NCBI GenBank assembly: GCA_021648745.1
Contig: JAKISE010000070.1
Span: 1 to 17,643, forward strand
DNA: 17,643 nt
Origin: Cyclobacteriaceae bacterium
GTDB lineage: Bacteria; Bacteroidota; Bacteroidia; Cytophagales; Cyclobacteriaceae
Reading direction: 5' to 3'
The first letter of the stretch is position 1. The number at the start of each line of letters is the position of its first letter. This document shows, in pieces, positions 8,699 through 14,651 of this stretch. Below the pieces are notes generated by a model. That model had not been told where the DNA came from, ran no database searches, and worked only from the letters and a program-made list of their open reading frames with translations. The position numbers and the translations under genes were made by a program.

Positions 8699-9199
8699 AT
8701 GAAAAATGTTGTTATTATATATGTGGTCATAGGCTTAATAAGTTGCGGGAACAGTTCAACGGGGTTTGGCCAAGGAGATAAAACGAACCCCAAGGTGATA
8801 AACTTCGATAACAAAACAGCATTTAATGATTATCGAAAACTAAACTTGGATAGTTTATATCCAAATTTACTTGATCCTTCAAAATCCTCTGAGAAAGAAT
8901 TTAAGGCCGTGGTTAAATCATGGAGCGAGCTTCATCAGAAGGTTTCAAGCTTTATGAAAGACGAAGGCTTTTCTTGGAATGTAGAAGACTCCACGATAAG
9001 CATCGTAAACAAAATATGCTTTCACAAAAATGGAACCATAGATTATTTTTTCTTTAGAATACTGAACCCCTCTATACCCGATTCTAAAAAAATAGAATTT
9101 GAATCTGTTCTGCAAAAATTTAGTAAAAGTATAATAATGAACCTAAACAGAGATTCTAACTATGCACAATGTGGTAAAACCAAATACATAAATTATTAA
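8699..9199 (+). CDS. Small lipoprotein of unknown function between TonB genes
   Basis: The 166-residue product has a type II signal peptide with a lipobox LISC ending at Cys16; the mature protein starts CGNSS. I do not recognise the family. The mature part holds a helical stretch (about 63-90), then an ICFHKNGTIDYFFFRI strand-turn-strand segment (about 107-122), a second helix and a terminal YAQCGKTKYINY. The strand-turn-strand segment faintly recalls a TonB C-terminal domain, but the GCDEEA and NPGKQ elements are absent. Its signal peptide resembles that of the lipoprotein at 9913-10707 (both start MKN, share YVV, and end in LI-S-C). It lies 8 bp after one TonB gene and 19 bp before the next, so it is almost certainly co-transcribed with them. 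Confidence 0.7.
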   Translation: MKNVVIIYVVIGLISCGNSSTGFGQGDKTNPKVINFDNKTAFNDYRKLNLDSLYPNLLDPSKSSEKEFKAVVKSWSELHQKVSSFMKDEGFSWNVEDSTISIVNKICFHKNGTIDYFFFRILNPSIPDSKKIEFESVLQKFSKSIIMNLNRDSNYAQCGKTKYINY

Positions 9200-9218
9200 C
9201 ACTCGAAATCAATACAAT

Positions 9219-9893
9219 ATGGAAAATAAGAAAAACCCCCAATTAGATTTACGAAAAAAGTCGGGTTTATTTTTAAACATTGGCTTTGCAATTAGTTTAA
9301 GTTTTGTGCTGTTCGCTTTTGAGTATAAATCGTATATCAATGGCTCACTTATAACATTAACAACTATAAACGAGGATTTTCCAGATATGCTAGATATGCC
9401 TCCAACAAAGCAAACTCCTCCCCCTCCTCCGAAAAAACAACTACCTGAGATAAAAGTAGTTGAAGATAATATTGATATTGAGGAAATTGATATCAATTTA
9501 GACACTGAAATGACAGATGAAGATAGAATTGAACGGATTGAAATTGACGACAACGAAGGTGTCGAAGAAATACCAGATATCCCATTTACAGTGGTAGAAC
9601 AAATGCCTAACTACCCTGGTGGGTTAAAAGCTCTATATGGCTATTTCGGAAAGAAAATGAAGTACCCTTCTCAAGCTCGAAAAATGGGAATTGAGGGTAG
9701 AGTAATCATCACTTTCGTAATTGATAAAGATGGAAGCATAACAGATCTAAAACTATTACGAGGCATAGGTGCCGGTTGTGATGAAGAGGCCATAAGGGTA
9801 CTTAAGATGTTACCCAAATGGAACCCAGGTAAACAACGTGGAAAACCTGTAAAAGTACAAATGACCATACCTATAAATTTTAAACTAAATTAA
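9219..9893 (+). CDS. Energy transducer TonB, paralogue 3 (diverged)
   Basis: The 224-residue product has the same plan as the two upstream paralogues: basic end, membrane helix (about 17-35), proline run (61-71), acidic linker (about 77-121) and C-terminal TonB domain (about 122-224; YPGG, MKYPSQARKMGIEGRVIITF, GCDEEAIRVLK, WNPGKQRGKPVKV). The first 35 residues nearly match paralogue 2, and the first 83 nt differ at about eight positions. The linker has diverged strongly and loses the ETVIEETIFEEPEEEE block. This pattern suggests a different partner or spacing across the periplasm. It is the third gene of the operon, with 19-bp gaps on both sides. Confidence 0.91.
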   Translation: MENKKNPQLDLRKKSGLFLNIGFAISLSFVLFAFEYKSYINGSLITLTTINEDFPDMLDMPPTKQTPPPPPKKQLPEIKVVEDNIDIEEIDINLDTEMTDEDRIERIEIDDNEGVEEIPDIPFTVVEQMPNYPGGLKALYGYFGKKMKYPSQARKMGIEGRVIITFVIDKDGSITDLKLLRGIGAGCDEEAIRVLKMLPKWNPGKQRGKPVKVQMTIPINFKLN

Positions 9894-9912
9894 TAACCAA
9901 AATAAAAAAACT

Positions 9913-10707
9913 ATGAAAAACCTATCATTAATGTATGTGGTATTGGCAAGCTTAATAGCCTCATGTACCACACAAAACGAGTTAGAATTAAAAACCTTAA
10001 GCAACGAAGCCATATTTACCAAAGTAGATAGTCAACCAACCTTTGAAGGCGGAATACCTACATTTTACGAATACGCACAGCAAAATTTAGAGTACCCCGC
10101 TAAAGCCAAACTAAATAAGGTTGAAGGCAAAGTATTTATTGAGTTTATTATAACTAAAACAGGAACAATCGAATCTGCAAGGGTACTTAAAGGAATAGAA
10201 GATAGTTGTGACAAAGCAGCTCTTGACCTGATAAGCAACTCACCCGCTTGGATAGCAGGCTCCCATAAAGGAGTACCCGTGAATGTAAAAATGGTACTCC
10301 CTATTATATTTTCGATAAAAGGGCGAAATTCTTTACAAAAGAATACAAATTTTGATAATATAACCGAAGTTCTAGAACTAGCACTATTGGATAGTGCCAT
10401 GTTTAGTGCAGAAGCCATGCCCAAATTTAACGGGGGTTCAAAGGCTCTCTTTTCATATATTCGATCCAACATAAAGTATCCTGTGGAAGCCAAACGTGCA
10501 GGAATTTCGGGCAAAGTTCTAATTCAATTTGTAGTTAAAAAAGATGGTACAATATCCGATGTTAAACTAGTTAAAGGAATTGATGAAGAATGTGACCTTG
10601 AAGCAATTAGGGTTATCAAACAAATGCCTTTATGGAATCCAGGGATGGGTGAAGATGAGCCTATTGATGTTAAAATGATATTGCCCATTACATTTAGCTT
10701 GGGCTAA
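9913..10707 (+). CDS. Lipoprotein with two tandem TonB C-terminal domains
   Basis: The 264-residue product starts with a type II signal peptide (lipobox IASC, lipidated Cys18) in place of the TonB membrane anchor. Two TonB C-terminal domains follow, at about 35-136 and 163-264. Each has a (F/N)-GG element, a YP-AK element, an EGKVFIEF or SGKVLIQF strand, a conserved Cys (99, 227) and a terminal LPI-F strand. Copy 1 is more diverged (PAWIAGSHKG replaces the usual PKWNPGKQRG). There is no membrane helix, proline run or long acidic linker, so it cannot contact ExbB/ExbD as normal TonB does. It is presumably attached to the inner or outer membrane facing the periplasm. It could bind TonB boxes as a competitor, adaptor or scaffold; this is inference. 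It is the last gene of the operon. Confidence 0.88.
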   Translation: MKNLSLMYVVLASLIASCTTQNELELKTLSNEAIFTKVDSQPTFEGGIPTFYEYAQQNLEYPAKAKLNKVEGKVFIEFIITKTGTIESARVLKGIEDSCDKAALDLISNSPAWIAGSHKGVPVNVKMVLPIIFSIKGRNSLQKNTNFDNITEVLELALLDSAMFSAEAMPKFNGGSKALFSYIRSNIKYPVEAKRAGISGKVLIQFVVKKDGTISDVKLVKGIDEECDLEAIRVIKQMPLWNPGMGEDEPIDVKMILPITFSLG

Positions 10708-10773
10708 CAAACAAAGAATGCCGCATCTAGGAAAAATGAGATGCCATAACTTGTACTATTATTAAGAGAAGGG

Positions 10774-11175
10774 CTAGCCAACGAAGTCGCCACTGAGTTT
10801 ACGGCAGTCCTTTTTCTTTTTATTAACTCTAAGTTTCCACCATGGCCAGGCGGTAAAAAACAAGGCTGTTTTAGTACCTGCATTATGAAAAAAACGTGCA
10901 GCTCCATTTAGACTTCCAGATGTGTTTTTGTTTTGTACTTCGTACATAAAACCCAAGCTTTGTGTAAACTCCTCAAAACACTTATTCCCGTAAAGAATCC
11001 TTTTTGTATCGTTTTTAACAATGGTTTTGTATCTTTTTTTATCTGGACGTTCTTTCCTTTTATCCACCTTAGCGTTTACATCAATAGAATTGGTCTTAGG
11101 CATAGATTCTTGGCTATAACTAACACAGGTAAAAAGCCCACAAACGAATAGAGTTAGAAAAAATCTTAAAGTCAT
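10774..11175 (-). CDS. Small secreted basic protein of unknown function
   Basis: The 133-residue product has a Sec signal peptide (MTLRFFLTLFVCGLFTCVSYSQ, cleavage near 21). The mature part is small and lysine/arginine-rich, with KVDKRKERPDKKRYK at about 37-50 and VNKKKKDCRK near 117. A central segment reads GNKCFEEFTQSLGFMYEVQ (64-81), and there are two aromatic patches, ARFFHNAGTKTALFF and AWPWWK. I do not recognise the family; it is probably periplasmic or cell-surface. It converges on the TonB operon, with 66 bp between the stops. A good promoter-like element lies just upstream, so it is probably transcribed alone. Confidence 0.75.
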   Translation of the reverse strand: MTLRFFLTLFVCGLFTCVSYSQESMPKTNSIDVNAKVDKRKERPDKKRYKTIVKNDTKRILYGNKCFEEFTQSLGFMYEVQNKNTSGSLNGAARFFHNAGTKTALFFTAWPWWKLRVNKKKKDCRKLSGDFVG

Positions 11176-11190
11176 TCTTGCTGATTTTAG

Positions 11191-11218
11191 GAAAAATAAT
11201 ACATTCTATCCTTACCAA
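11191..11218 (-). promoter_or_regulatory. Putative promoter of the small secreted protein gene
   Basis: On the minus strand TTG (11218-11216) is followed by 17 nt and TATTTTTC (11198-11191), one mismatch from TAnnTTTG. The start codon is at 11175, so the leader would be about 10 nt. The spacing matches the element found before gcvH. Confidence 0.45.
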
Positions 11219-11238
11219 CGCCTTTTCGTTAAAATTAT

Positions 11239-11276
11239 GTACAAAAAAAACCATTAAGCATAAACTTAATGGTTTT
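11239..11276 (-). terminator. Intrinsic terminator on the minus strand
   Basis: A perfect 12-bp stem pairs AAAACCATTAAG (11247-11258) with CTTAATGGTTTT (11265-11276) around a 6-nt loop. Read on the minus strand, the hairpin runs into eight T's including the base of the stem (11250-11243). It lies upstream of the gene at 10774-11175 and far downstream (about 460 bp) of the gene ending at 11734. It could end a long 3' tail of the sigma-factor operon or an unannotated small transcript from 11277-11390. Confidence 0.7.
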
Positions 11277-11388
11277 AAGTGGTTGTTACTAAATTTAGAA
11301 TGGTGAATTAGCGTCCGTATATAAAGTTCAGTGTTTTCAGAAATAAGCATTATCATTTAAATGCAAGGATCTGGATAACAAATGACAC

Positions 11389-11413
11389 CGTCATTCCTGC
11401 GTAGGCAGGAATC
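11389..11413 (-). repeat. 25-bp hairpin element, copy 1
   Basis: The core is ATTCCTGC-GTAG-GCAGGAAT (11393-11412), an 8-bp perfect stem with a 4-nt loop, preceded by CGTC. All 25 bases are the exact reverse complement of copy 2 at 11664-11688. Elements of this shape are dispersed in many bacterial genomes. Confidence 0.8.
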
Positions 11414-11529
11414 TGTAAAAATGGGAAAGTAGCATTTTCAACCCGAAATATGCAATAGAATTTCTATTAGGCCTTTAACTCACTTCAAATCGGTCGCTTT
11501 GCTTTGTTTGTGTTCTCACCATAGCGGTG

Positions 11530-11634
11530 CTATGCTTTCGAATCCAAACTGCCTGATTTATTGTGACTTAAAGCCTCATCACGAATCCTATCGCATAATT
11601 CGGGTTCAATATAAAAAGAGTAAGATTTAGACAT
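11530..11634 (-). CDS. Possible 34-residue ORF or gene remnant
   Basis: An ATG at 11634 opens a frame reading MSKSYSFYIEPELCDRIRDE and 14 further residues, ending at TAG (11530-11532). The start has the feel of a ribbon-helix-helix protein (one strand followed by a helix: SYSFYIEPELCDRIRDEAL), but the rest is missing. The start codon is preceded by a direct repeat (GTTGCAAAAGTTGCAA). It lies inside the segment framed by inverted repeats and is more likely a remnant or chance frame than a working gene. Confidence 0.2.
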   Translation of the reverse strand: MSKSYSFYIEPELCDRIRDEALSHNKSGSLDSKA

Positions 11635-11663
11635 TTGCAACTTTTGCAACATTCTATAGGGCG

Positions 11664-11688
11664 GATTCCTGCCTACGCAGGAATGACG
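11664..11688 (+). repeat. 25-bp hairpin element, copy 2
   Basis: The core ATTCCTGC-CTAC-GCAGGAAT (11665-11684) is followed by GACG. It is identical to copy 1 on the opposite strand. It lies 45 bp past the stop of the minus-strand gene ending at 11734, where the hairpin could protect the mRNA 3' end. Confidence 0.8.
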
Positions 11689-11733
11689 TAAGTTAGTTGA
11701 GTTTTTTTCAGACGCTGACTTTATGGACAGACA

Positions 11734-12951
11734 CTATTTGAGTTTTACTTTTCCTTTAGCTTGTGCAAGTGTGAGACTTCCTTTTGTGAACTGGTCTAGC
11801 ACAGATTTATCAACCATAAACTCAATGGTGGCAGGAAACGTACAAGTGTCACACTTGGTCATTTTAACCTTAATTATGAGCTTATCAGATCCATTTAAAC
11901 TCTTAATAGTGCTTCCATACCTAATTATGTTTTCCTTAAAACCATCTACAAATTGTGGATACATTACTTCAACGGCCTTATCGCGATCAGATTCGCTAAG
12001 ATTGGATTTGTTATTTCCTGGCATTCTATATCCACTATCATCATTATATGAAGAATATACTTTTAACGAATAAACAACTCCCAAACCATTCAGAACCTCA
12101 TATTTAGGGGTAGAAGAAATAAAATAGGTTTCAGTGTATTTAGAATTATAAGTAGTTTTTAACATATTGCTGAACAAATCTAAATCAGGCTTGCTTTCTA
12201 CTTCAGCATTTTCCACAAACCTGATCTTTGCAATAAGTTTTTCTCGGCTCAATTTTCCGGCACTAAAATCTTTATGATCCTTCACCAACATTTCAGCGCT
12301 TAATTTTGATTTTTCTGTATTTTGATGAGAATATTCCTCTACACTAAACACAAAATTATACGAACTACTCGATTTTGTTGTTAGTAGAACTTTATCGGTT
12401 GGCTTAAGCTGCCCTATAAGTTGGCTATAGTCTACCAAAAAGATTTCAAACGCTTCTTTTAGGTTTTTTTCAAACTCAGCAATAGCCTTCTCCGATTTTT
12501 CCTGTAATGCTTTCATTTCATCTTTATCTATACCTGAAATCATTTCAACCGCAGGAGGAATAGGTGCTACAGCAACCGCAGTACTGTTCTGATTATCGTT
12601 CCTAGCATTTTGCACTTCTCTTTCTGTCTGTTTTATAGCTCTTTGTGCCTTTTTTACAGCATATTTCGCTTCCTTTTGAGCCTTTACAGCAATTGAATAT
12701 TGCATTTGATAATTATACTTGAAAACCATATTATCTTCAACAGTAAAAATAATTCCAAAACCCTCTACGTAATTCCCCTCAGGTTCTCTGCCTCGGAATA
12801 AATGGTCGCTATCATTACTAAGCAAAGAGGATAGAACTCCAGAAGCCACACGCAAGTCTCTTTCCATCTTAGCTTCATCTATCTGAGCTAAGGAAATAGT
12901 CCCTTGAAAAATAAGGGCTATTGCAATTAAAAATGTTGTTAATCGTTTCAT
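11734..12951 (-). CDS. Secreted two-module protein of unknown family, last gene of the sigma-factor operon
   Basis: The 405-residue product has a Sec signal peptide (about 1-22, ending SLAQ) and no other membrane helix. I do not recognise the family. It contains two diverged copies of one module. Copy 1 has a DLRVASGVLSSLL...YVEGFGIIFTV part (32-71) and a DYSQLIGQLKPTDKVLLTTK part (174-193) ending in FSAGKLSREKLIAKIRF. Copy 2 has a DLDLFSNMLKTTY...VLNGLGVVYSLKV part (256-298) and a YGSTIKSLNGSDKLIIKVK part (345-363) ending in FTKGSLTLAQAKGKVKLK. Copy 1 carries an extra alanine/lysine-rich coiled-coil segment (about 85-120) and a proline-rich hinge (130-134). A CDTC motif (367-370) occurs in copy 2 only. 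It follows the anti-sigma gene by 59 bp, so an envelope sensing or output role is plausible but unproven. Confidence 0.8.
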   Translation of the reverse strand: MKRLTTFLIAIALIFQGTISLAQIDEAKMERDLRVASGVLSSLLSNDSDHLFRGREPEGNYVEGFGIIFTVEDNMVFKYNYQMQYSIAVKAQKEAKYAVKKAQRAIKQTEREVQNARNDNQNSTAVAVAPIPPAVEMISGIDKDEMKALQEKSEKAIAEFEKNLKEAFEIFLVDYSQLIGQLKPTDKVLLTTKSSSSYNFVFSVEEYSHQNTEKSKLSAEMLVKDHKDFSAGKLSREKLIAKIRFVENAEVESKPDLDLFSNMLKTTYNSKYTETYFISSTPKYEVLNGLGVVYSLKVYSSYNDDSGYRMPGNNKSNLSESDRDKAVEVMYPQFVDGFKENIIRYGSTIKSLNGSDKLIIKVKMTKCDTCTFPATIEFMVDKSVLDQFTKGSLTLAQAKGKVKLK

Positions 12952-13010
12952 CTTGAGTAAATTTTAAGTTTTTATTTTGTTCATTTCCTGTTTCGCATTG
13001 CACATCTCCA

Positions 13011-13826
13011 CTATTGTCCCATAGAGCCTCCACCCACAGTGGTGAGAATACTAGCAATGACTTGATCCGTTTCTTGTGTTCTCATATCATTCTTATAGTC
13101 CACATCTTCGATATTTGCCTGCAAAACACGAAAATCATCCTTTTGTTTTTGATCTATATATTCAAAATAATCGGTCAATATTGAGTTCACATAGTCTTGC
13201 TGCTGTAAAGAGGACACTTCAAAGAAATCGTTGATTATGGTAAGGTTAGCATCACTCAGTTGAGTTAAATAGGCATCTATCTCTGCTTTTGGTATCTCCT
13301 TCGCATTTGCAGCAATCCGTTTCATATCCTTTAGTTGCAACTTATTGTTTGCAGCCATTTGAATCTTAATCTCGGATTTAGTAGCATCTAATTGTGTTAC
13401 AAAATTTATATTATTAGCCACAATCGACTTATTTATCATTTCCATCACTTGTTGATTGGTTAGAGTATTTTGCTCAACCGGCACATCGTTACCAAAAGCC
13501 AACTCAAACCCACCATAAGAAATTTTAAATTGAGTTGCATACCCAACTATCAATAATAAAGTAAGCGAGGCCGCCACTGTTAAAATTGGCCAGATAGCGC
13601 TTTTCTTTTCTTTCTTTGATGTAAGCTCCCAGATTAACCGTTCTGGTTCCAATACTTCCTCATCTTCCAAATTATGCAAGAACGACCTAGATCCATTAAG
13701 GGCTTCTACCTCTGCTTGAATAGAAGCATCCTCTTTAATTGCTTGCTCTATTTGTAAGCGTTCTGTTTCTGGCAAATTGCCATATACAAAATCAATTAGC
13801 TGCTCATTTGTAGGTTTAAAGCTCAT
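13011..13826 (-). CDS. Single-pass membrane protein, putative anti-sigma factor
   Basis: The 271-residue product has an acidic cytoplasmic N-terminal part (1-75; FVYGNLPETERLQIEQAIKE), one membrane helix (about 77-98) and a periplasmic C-terminal part (99-271). The C-terminal part is mostly helical and polar. This is the topology of an ECF anti-sigma factor. The ATG overlaps the sigma gene by 11 bp, which suggests translational coupling and fixed stoichiometry. The N-terminus lacks the HxxxCxxC zinc motif of classical zinc-binding anti-sigma factors, and no FecR-like domain is evident. The anti-sigma role rests on topology and position, not on a recognised motif. Confidence 0.7.
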   Translation of the reverse strand: MSFKPTNEQLIDFVYGNLPETERLQIEQAIKEDASIQAEVEALNGSRSFLHNLEDEEVLEPERLIWELTSKKEKKSAIWPILTVAASLTLLLIVGYATQFKISYGGFELAFGNDVPVEQNTLTNQQVMEMINKSIVANNINFVTQLDATKSEIKIQMAANNKLQLKDMKRIAANAKEIPKAEIDAYLTQLSDANLTIINDFFEVSSLQQQDYVNSILTDYFEYIDQKQKDDFRVLQANIEDVDYKNDMRTQETDQVIASILTTVGGGSMGQ

Positions 13827-14457
13827 AATCCAACGTTTCTTGGTTTACATTCATTTTTGTCATCAATTTACGCAAGGCAGTTAGCCCATAATACAACCTC
13901 GACTTTGCCGTATTTTCAGAAATATCCAGGGCTTCTGCAATTTCTCTAAACTTTAAGCCTTCGTATTCCTTCATTATAACCACTTCTCTCTGTTCTCCAC
14001 TCAGCCGATTTAAGCATTTAGTAACCAAATCAGCTAATTCCTTTTTCTGCAATTTCCTATCTGGCCCTGAAGCATCAACATCTTCAATCGCTGAAATCTG
14101 ATCTTTTACTCCATCTTCATTGGAAGAAAACATGGAAACCATTTTTTTGCGAAACACACCCCTTTCTTCTTCGTGGCATTTATTAAGGGCTATTCGGTAC
14201 AGCCATGATTTAAACCGATCGGGCGATTGGAGTAGATGAAAACTTTTATGTACAGAAATAAACGTTTTTTGGGTAGCCTCCATTGCTGCATCGTGCGAGC
14301 CAAAGTATTTAAAACAAAAGTTATAGATACGTTTATACCACAAACTCACCAGTCTATTAAATGCATATTCATCACCCGCTCGTGCATTAATAATGAGCGA
14401 TTCCGAATGTTCCATAGCTATTTGCAATAAGTCAGGTCCTGTTGTTTTCATTCGCAT
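13816..14457 (-). CDS. ECF-type sigma-70 family RNA polymerase sigma factor
   Basis: The 213-residue product has the two-domain ECF plan. Region 2 is at about 25-95 (YKRIYNFCFKYFGSHDAAMEATQKTF and FKSWLYRIALNKC). A polar linker holds SSNEDGVKDQ, and region 4 is at about 142-200 (RLSGEQREVVIMKEYEGLKF, then a helix-turn-helix LKFREIAEALDISENTAKSRLYYGLTALRKLM). It would direct RNA polymerase to stress- or envelope-responsive promoters. The start at 14457 gives MRMKTTG; the ATG two codons later or Met15 are possible alternatives. It is the first gene of a three-gene minus-strand operon (sigma, membrane protein, secreted protein). Its own promoter is not clear to me. Confidence 0.93.
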   Translation of the reverse strand: MRMKTTGPDLLQIAMEHSESLIINARAGDEYAFNRLVSLWYKRIYNFCFKYFGSHDAAMEATQKTFISVHKSFHLLQSPDRFKSWLYRIALNKCHEEERGVFRKKMVSMFSSNEDGVKDQISAIEDVDASGPDRKLQKKELADLVTKCLNRLSGEQREVVIMKEYEGLKFREIAEALDISENTAKSRLYYGLTALRKLMTKMNVNQETLDYEL

Positions 14458-14506
14458 TCACCTATAAGAGGCTACTAAAGATAAAATAGTTTTACTGAAA
14501 TGAGAA

Positions 14507-14541
14507 AAGTTTAAAGTTTGGAGTTGGAAGTTCTGAGTTAA
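14507..14541 (+). repeat. Five tandem 7-nt degenerate units (RAGTTNN)
   Basis: Reading in sevens gives AAGTTTA, AAGTTTG, GAGTTGG, AAGTTCT and GAGTTAA, all fitting RAGTTNN. The run lies about 50 bp upstream of the sigma gene start, read against that gene. A shorter run of similar style is at 6701-6728. Purine-rich intergenic repeats of this type are seen in Bacteroidota genomes; no role is known to me. Confidence 0.5.
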
Positions 14542-14617
14542 AAGAAAAAATGGTTCATATTATGCTAATATTGCATTCCAAAAAAGAGAGCCATCAACAC
14601 TAAGGTAATAATATGGA

Positions 14618-14642
14618 GATTCCCACTTTCGTGGGAATGACG
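14618..14642 (+). repeat. Hairpin element, variant copy 3, just before the methyltransferase gene
   Basis: ATTCCCAC-TTTC-GTGGGAAT (14619-14638) followed by GACG has the same 25-nt plan as copies 1 and 2. Two positions in each arm have changed together, so the 8-bp stem is still perfect. It ends nine bases before the ATG at 14652, so it would lie in the gene's leader. The core also fits the ATTCCC-N8-GGGAAT form of the Neisseria dRS3 repeat; that resemblance may be chance. Confidence 0.75.
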
Positions 14643-14651
14643 TAAAGTAGT

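Larger units (their letters stand above)
11389..11688. mobile_element. Possible non-autonomous element: 300-bp segment with 25-bp terminal inverted repeats
   Basis: Perfect 25-bp inverted repeats (11389-11413 and 11664-11688) frame 250 bp that holds no transposase. Inside is a small dyad, AATAGAATTTCTATT near 11455-11469, and a short minus-strand frame. No obvious target-site duplication is visible. It may be a MITE-like unit or simply two copies of a dispersed hairpin repeat in opposite orientation. Confidence 0.35.
11176..11733. other. 558-bp intergenic stretch between two minus-strand genes
   Basis: I see no full-length gene here. It holds the promoter-like element at 11191-11218, an orphan minus-strand terminator (11239-11276) and an AT-rich stretch (11277-11388). 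The remaining part is mainly the 300-bp segment framed by 25-bp inverted repeats (11389-11688). The longest open frames are short and lack convincing protein character, except for a 34-codon frame noted separately. Confidence 0.6.

Noticed and set aside
9209..9553. 114-residue serine/isoleucine/glycine-rich frame antisense to TonB paralogue 3
   Set aside because: The low-complexity composition is the mirror of the acidic and proline-rich linker codons; there is no independent coding evidence.
10065..10514. 149-residue minus-strand frame across the double TonB-domain lipoprotein
   Set aside because: It is antisense to two recognisable TonB domains and has no protein features of its own.
10723..10744. 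GCATCT/AGATGC hairpin after the TonB operon as a terminator
   Set aside because: The stem is only 6 bp and no T-run follows on either strand, so it is too weak to annotate as a terminator.
11120..11356. 78-residue minus-strand frame upstream of the small secreted protein
   Set aside because: It runs through the intrinsic terminator hairpin and overlaps the next gene out of frame, with no recognisable domain.
11384..11694. CRISPR array, because of the repeated palindromic 25-mers
   Set aside because: There are only two copies, in opposite orientation and 250 bp apart, with no regular spacers and no cas genes.
11723..12073. 116-residue plus-strand frame overlapping the 3' end of the 405-residue protein gene
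   Set aside because: It is antisense to the repeated module, whose internal similarity supports the minus strand as coding.
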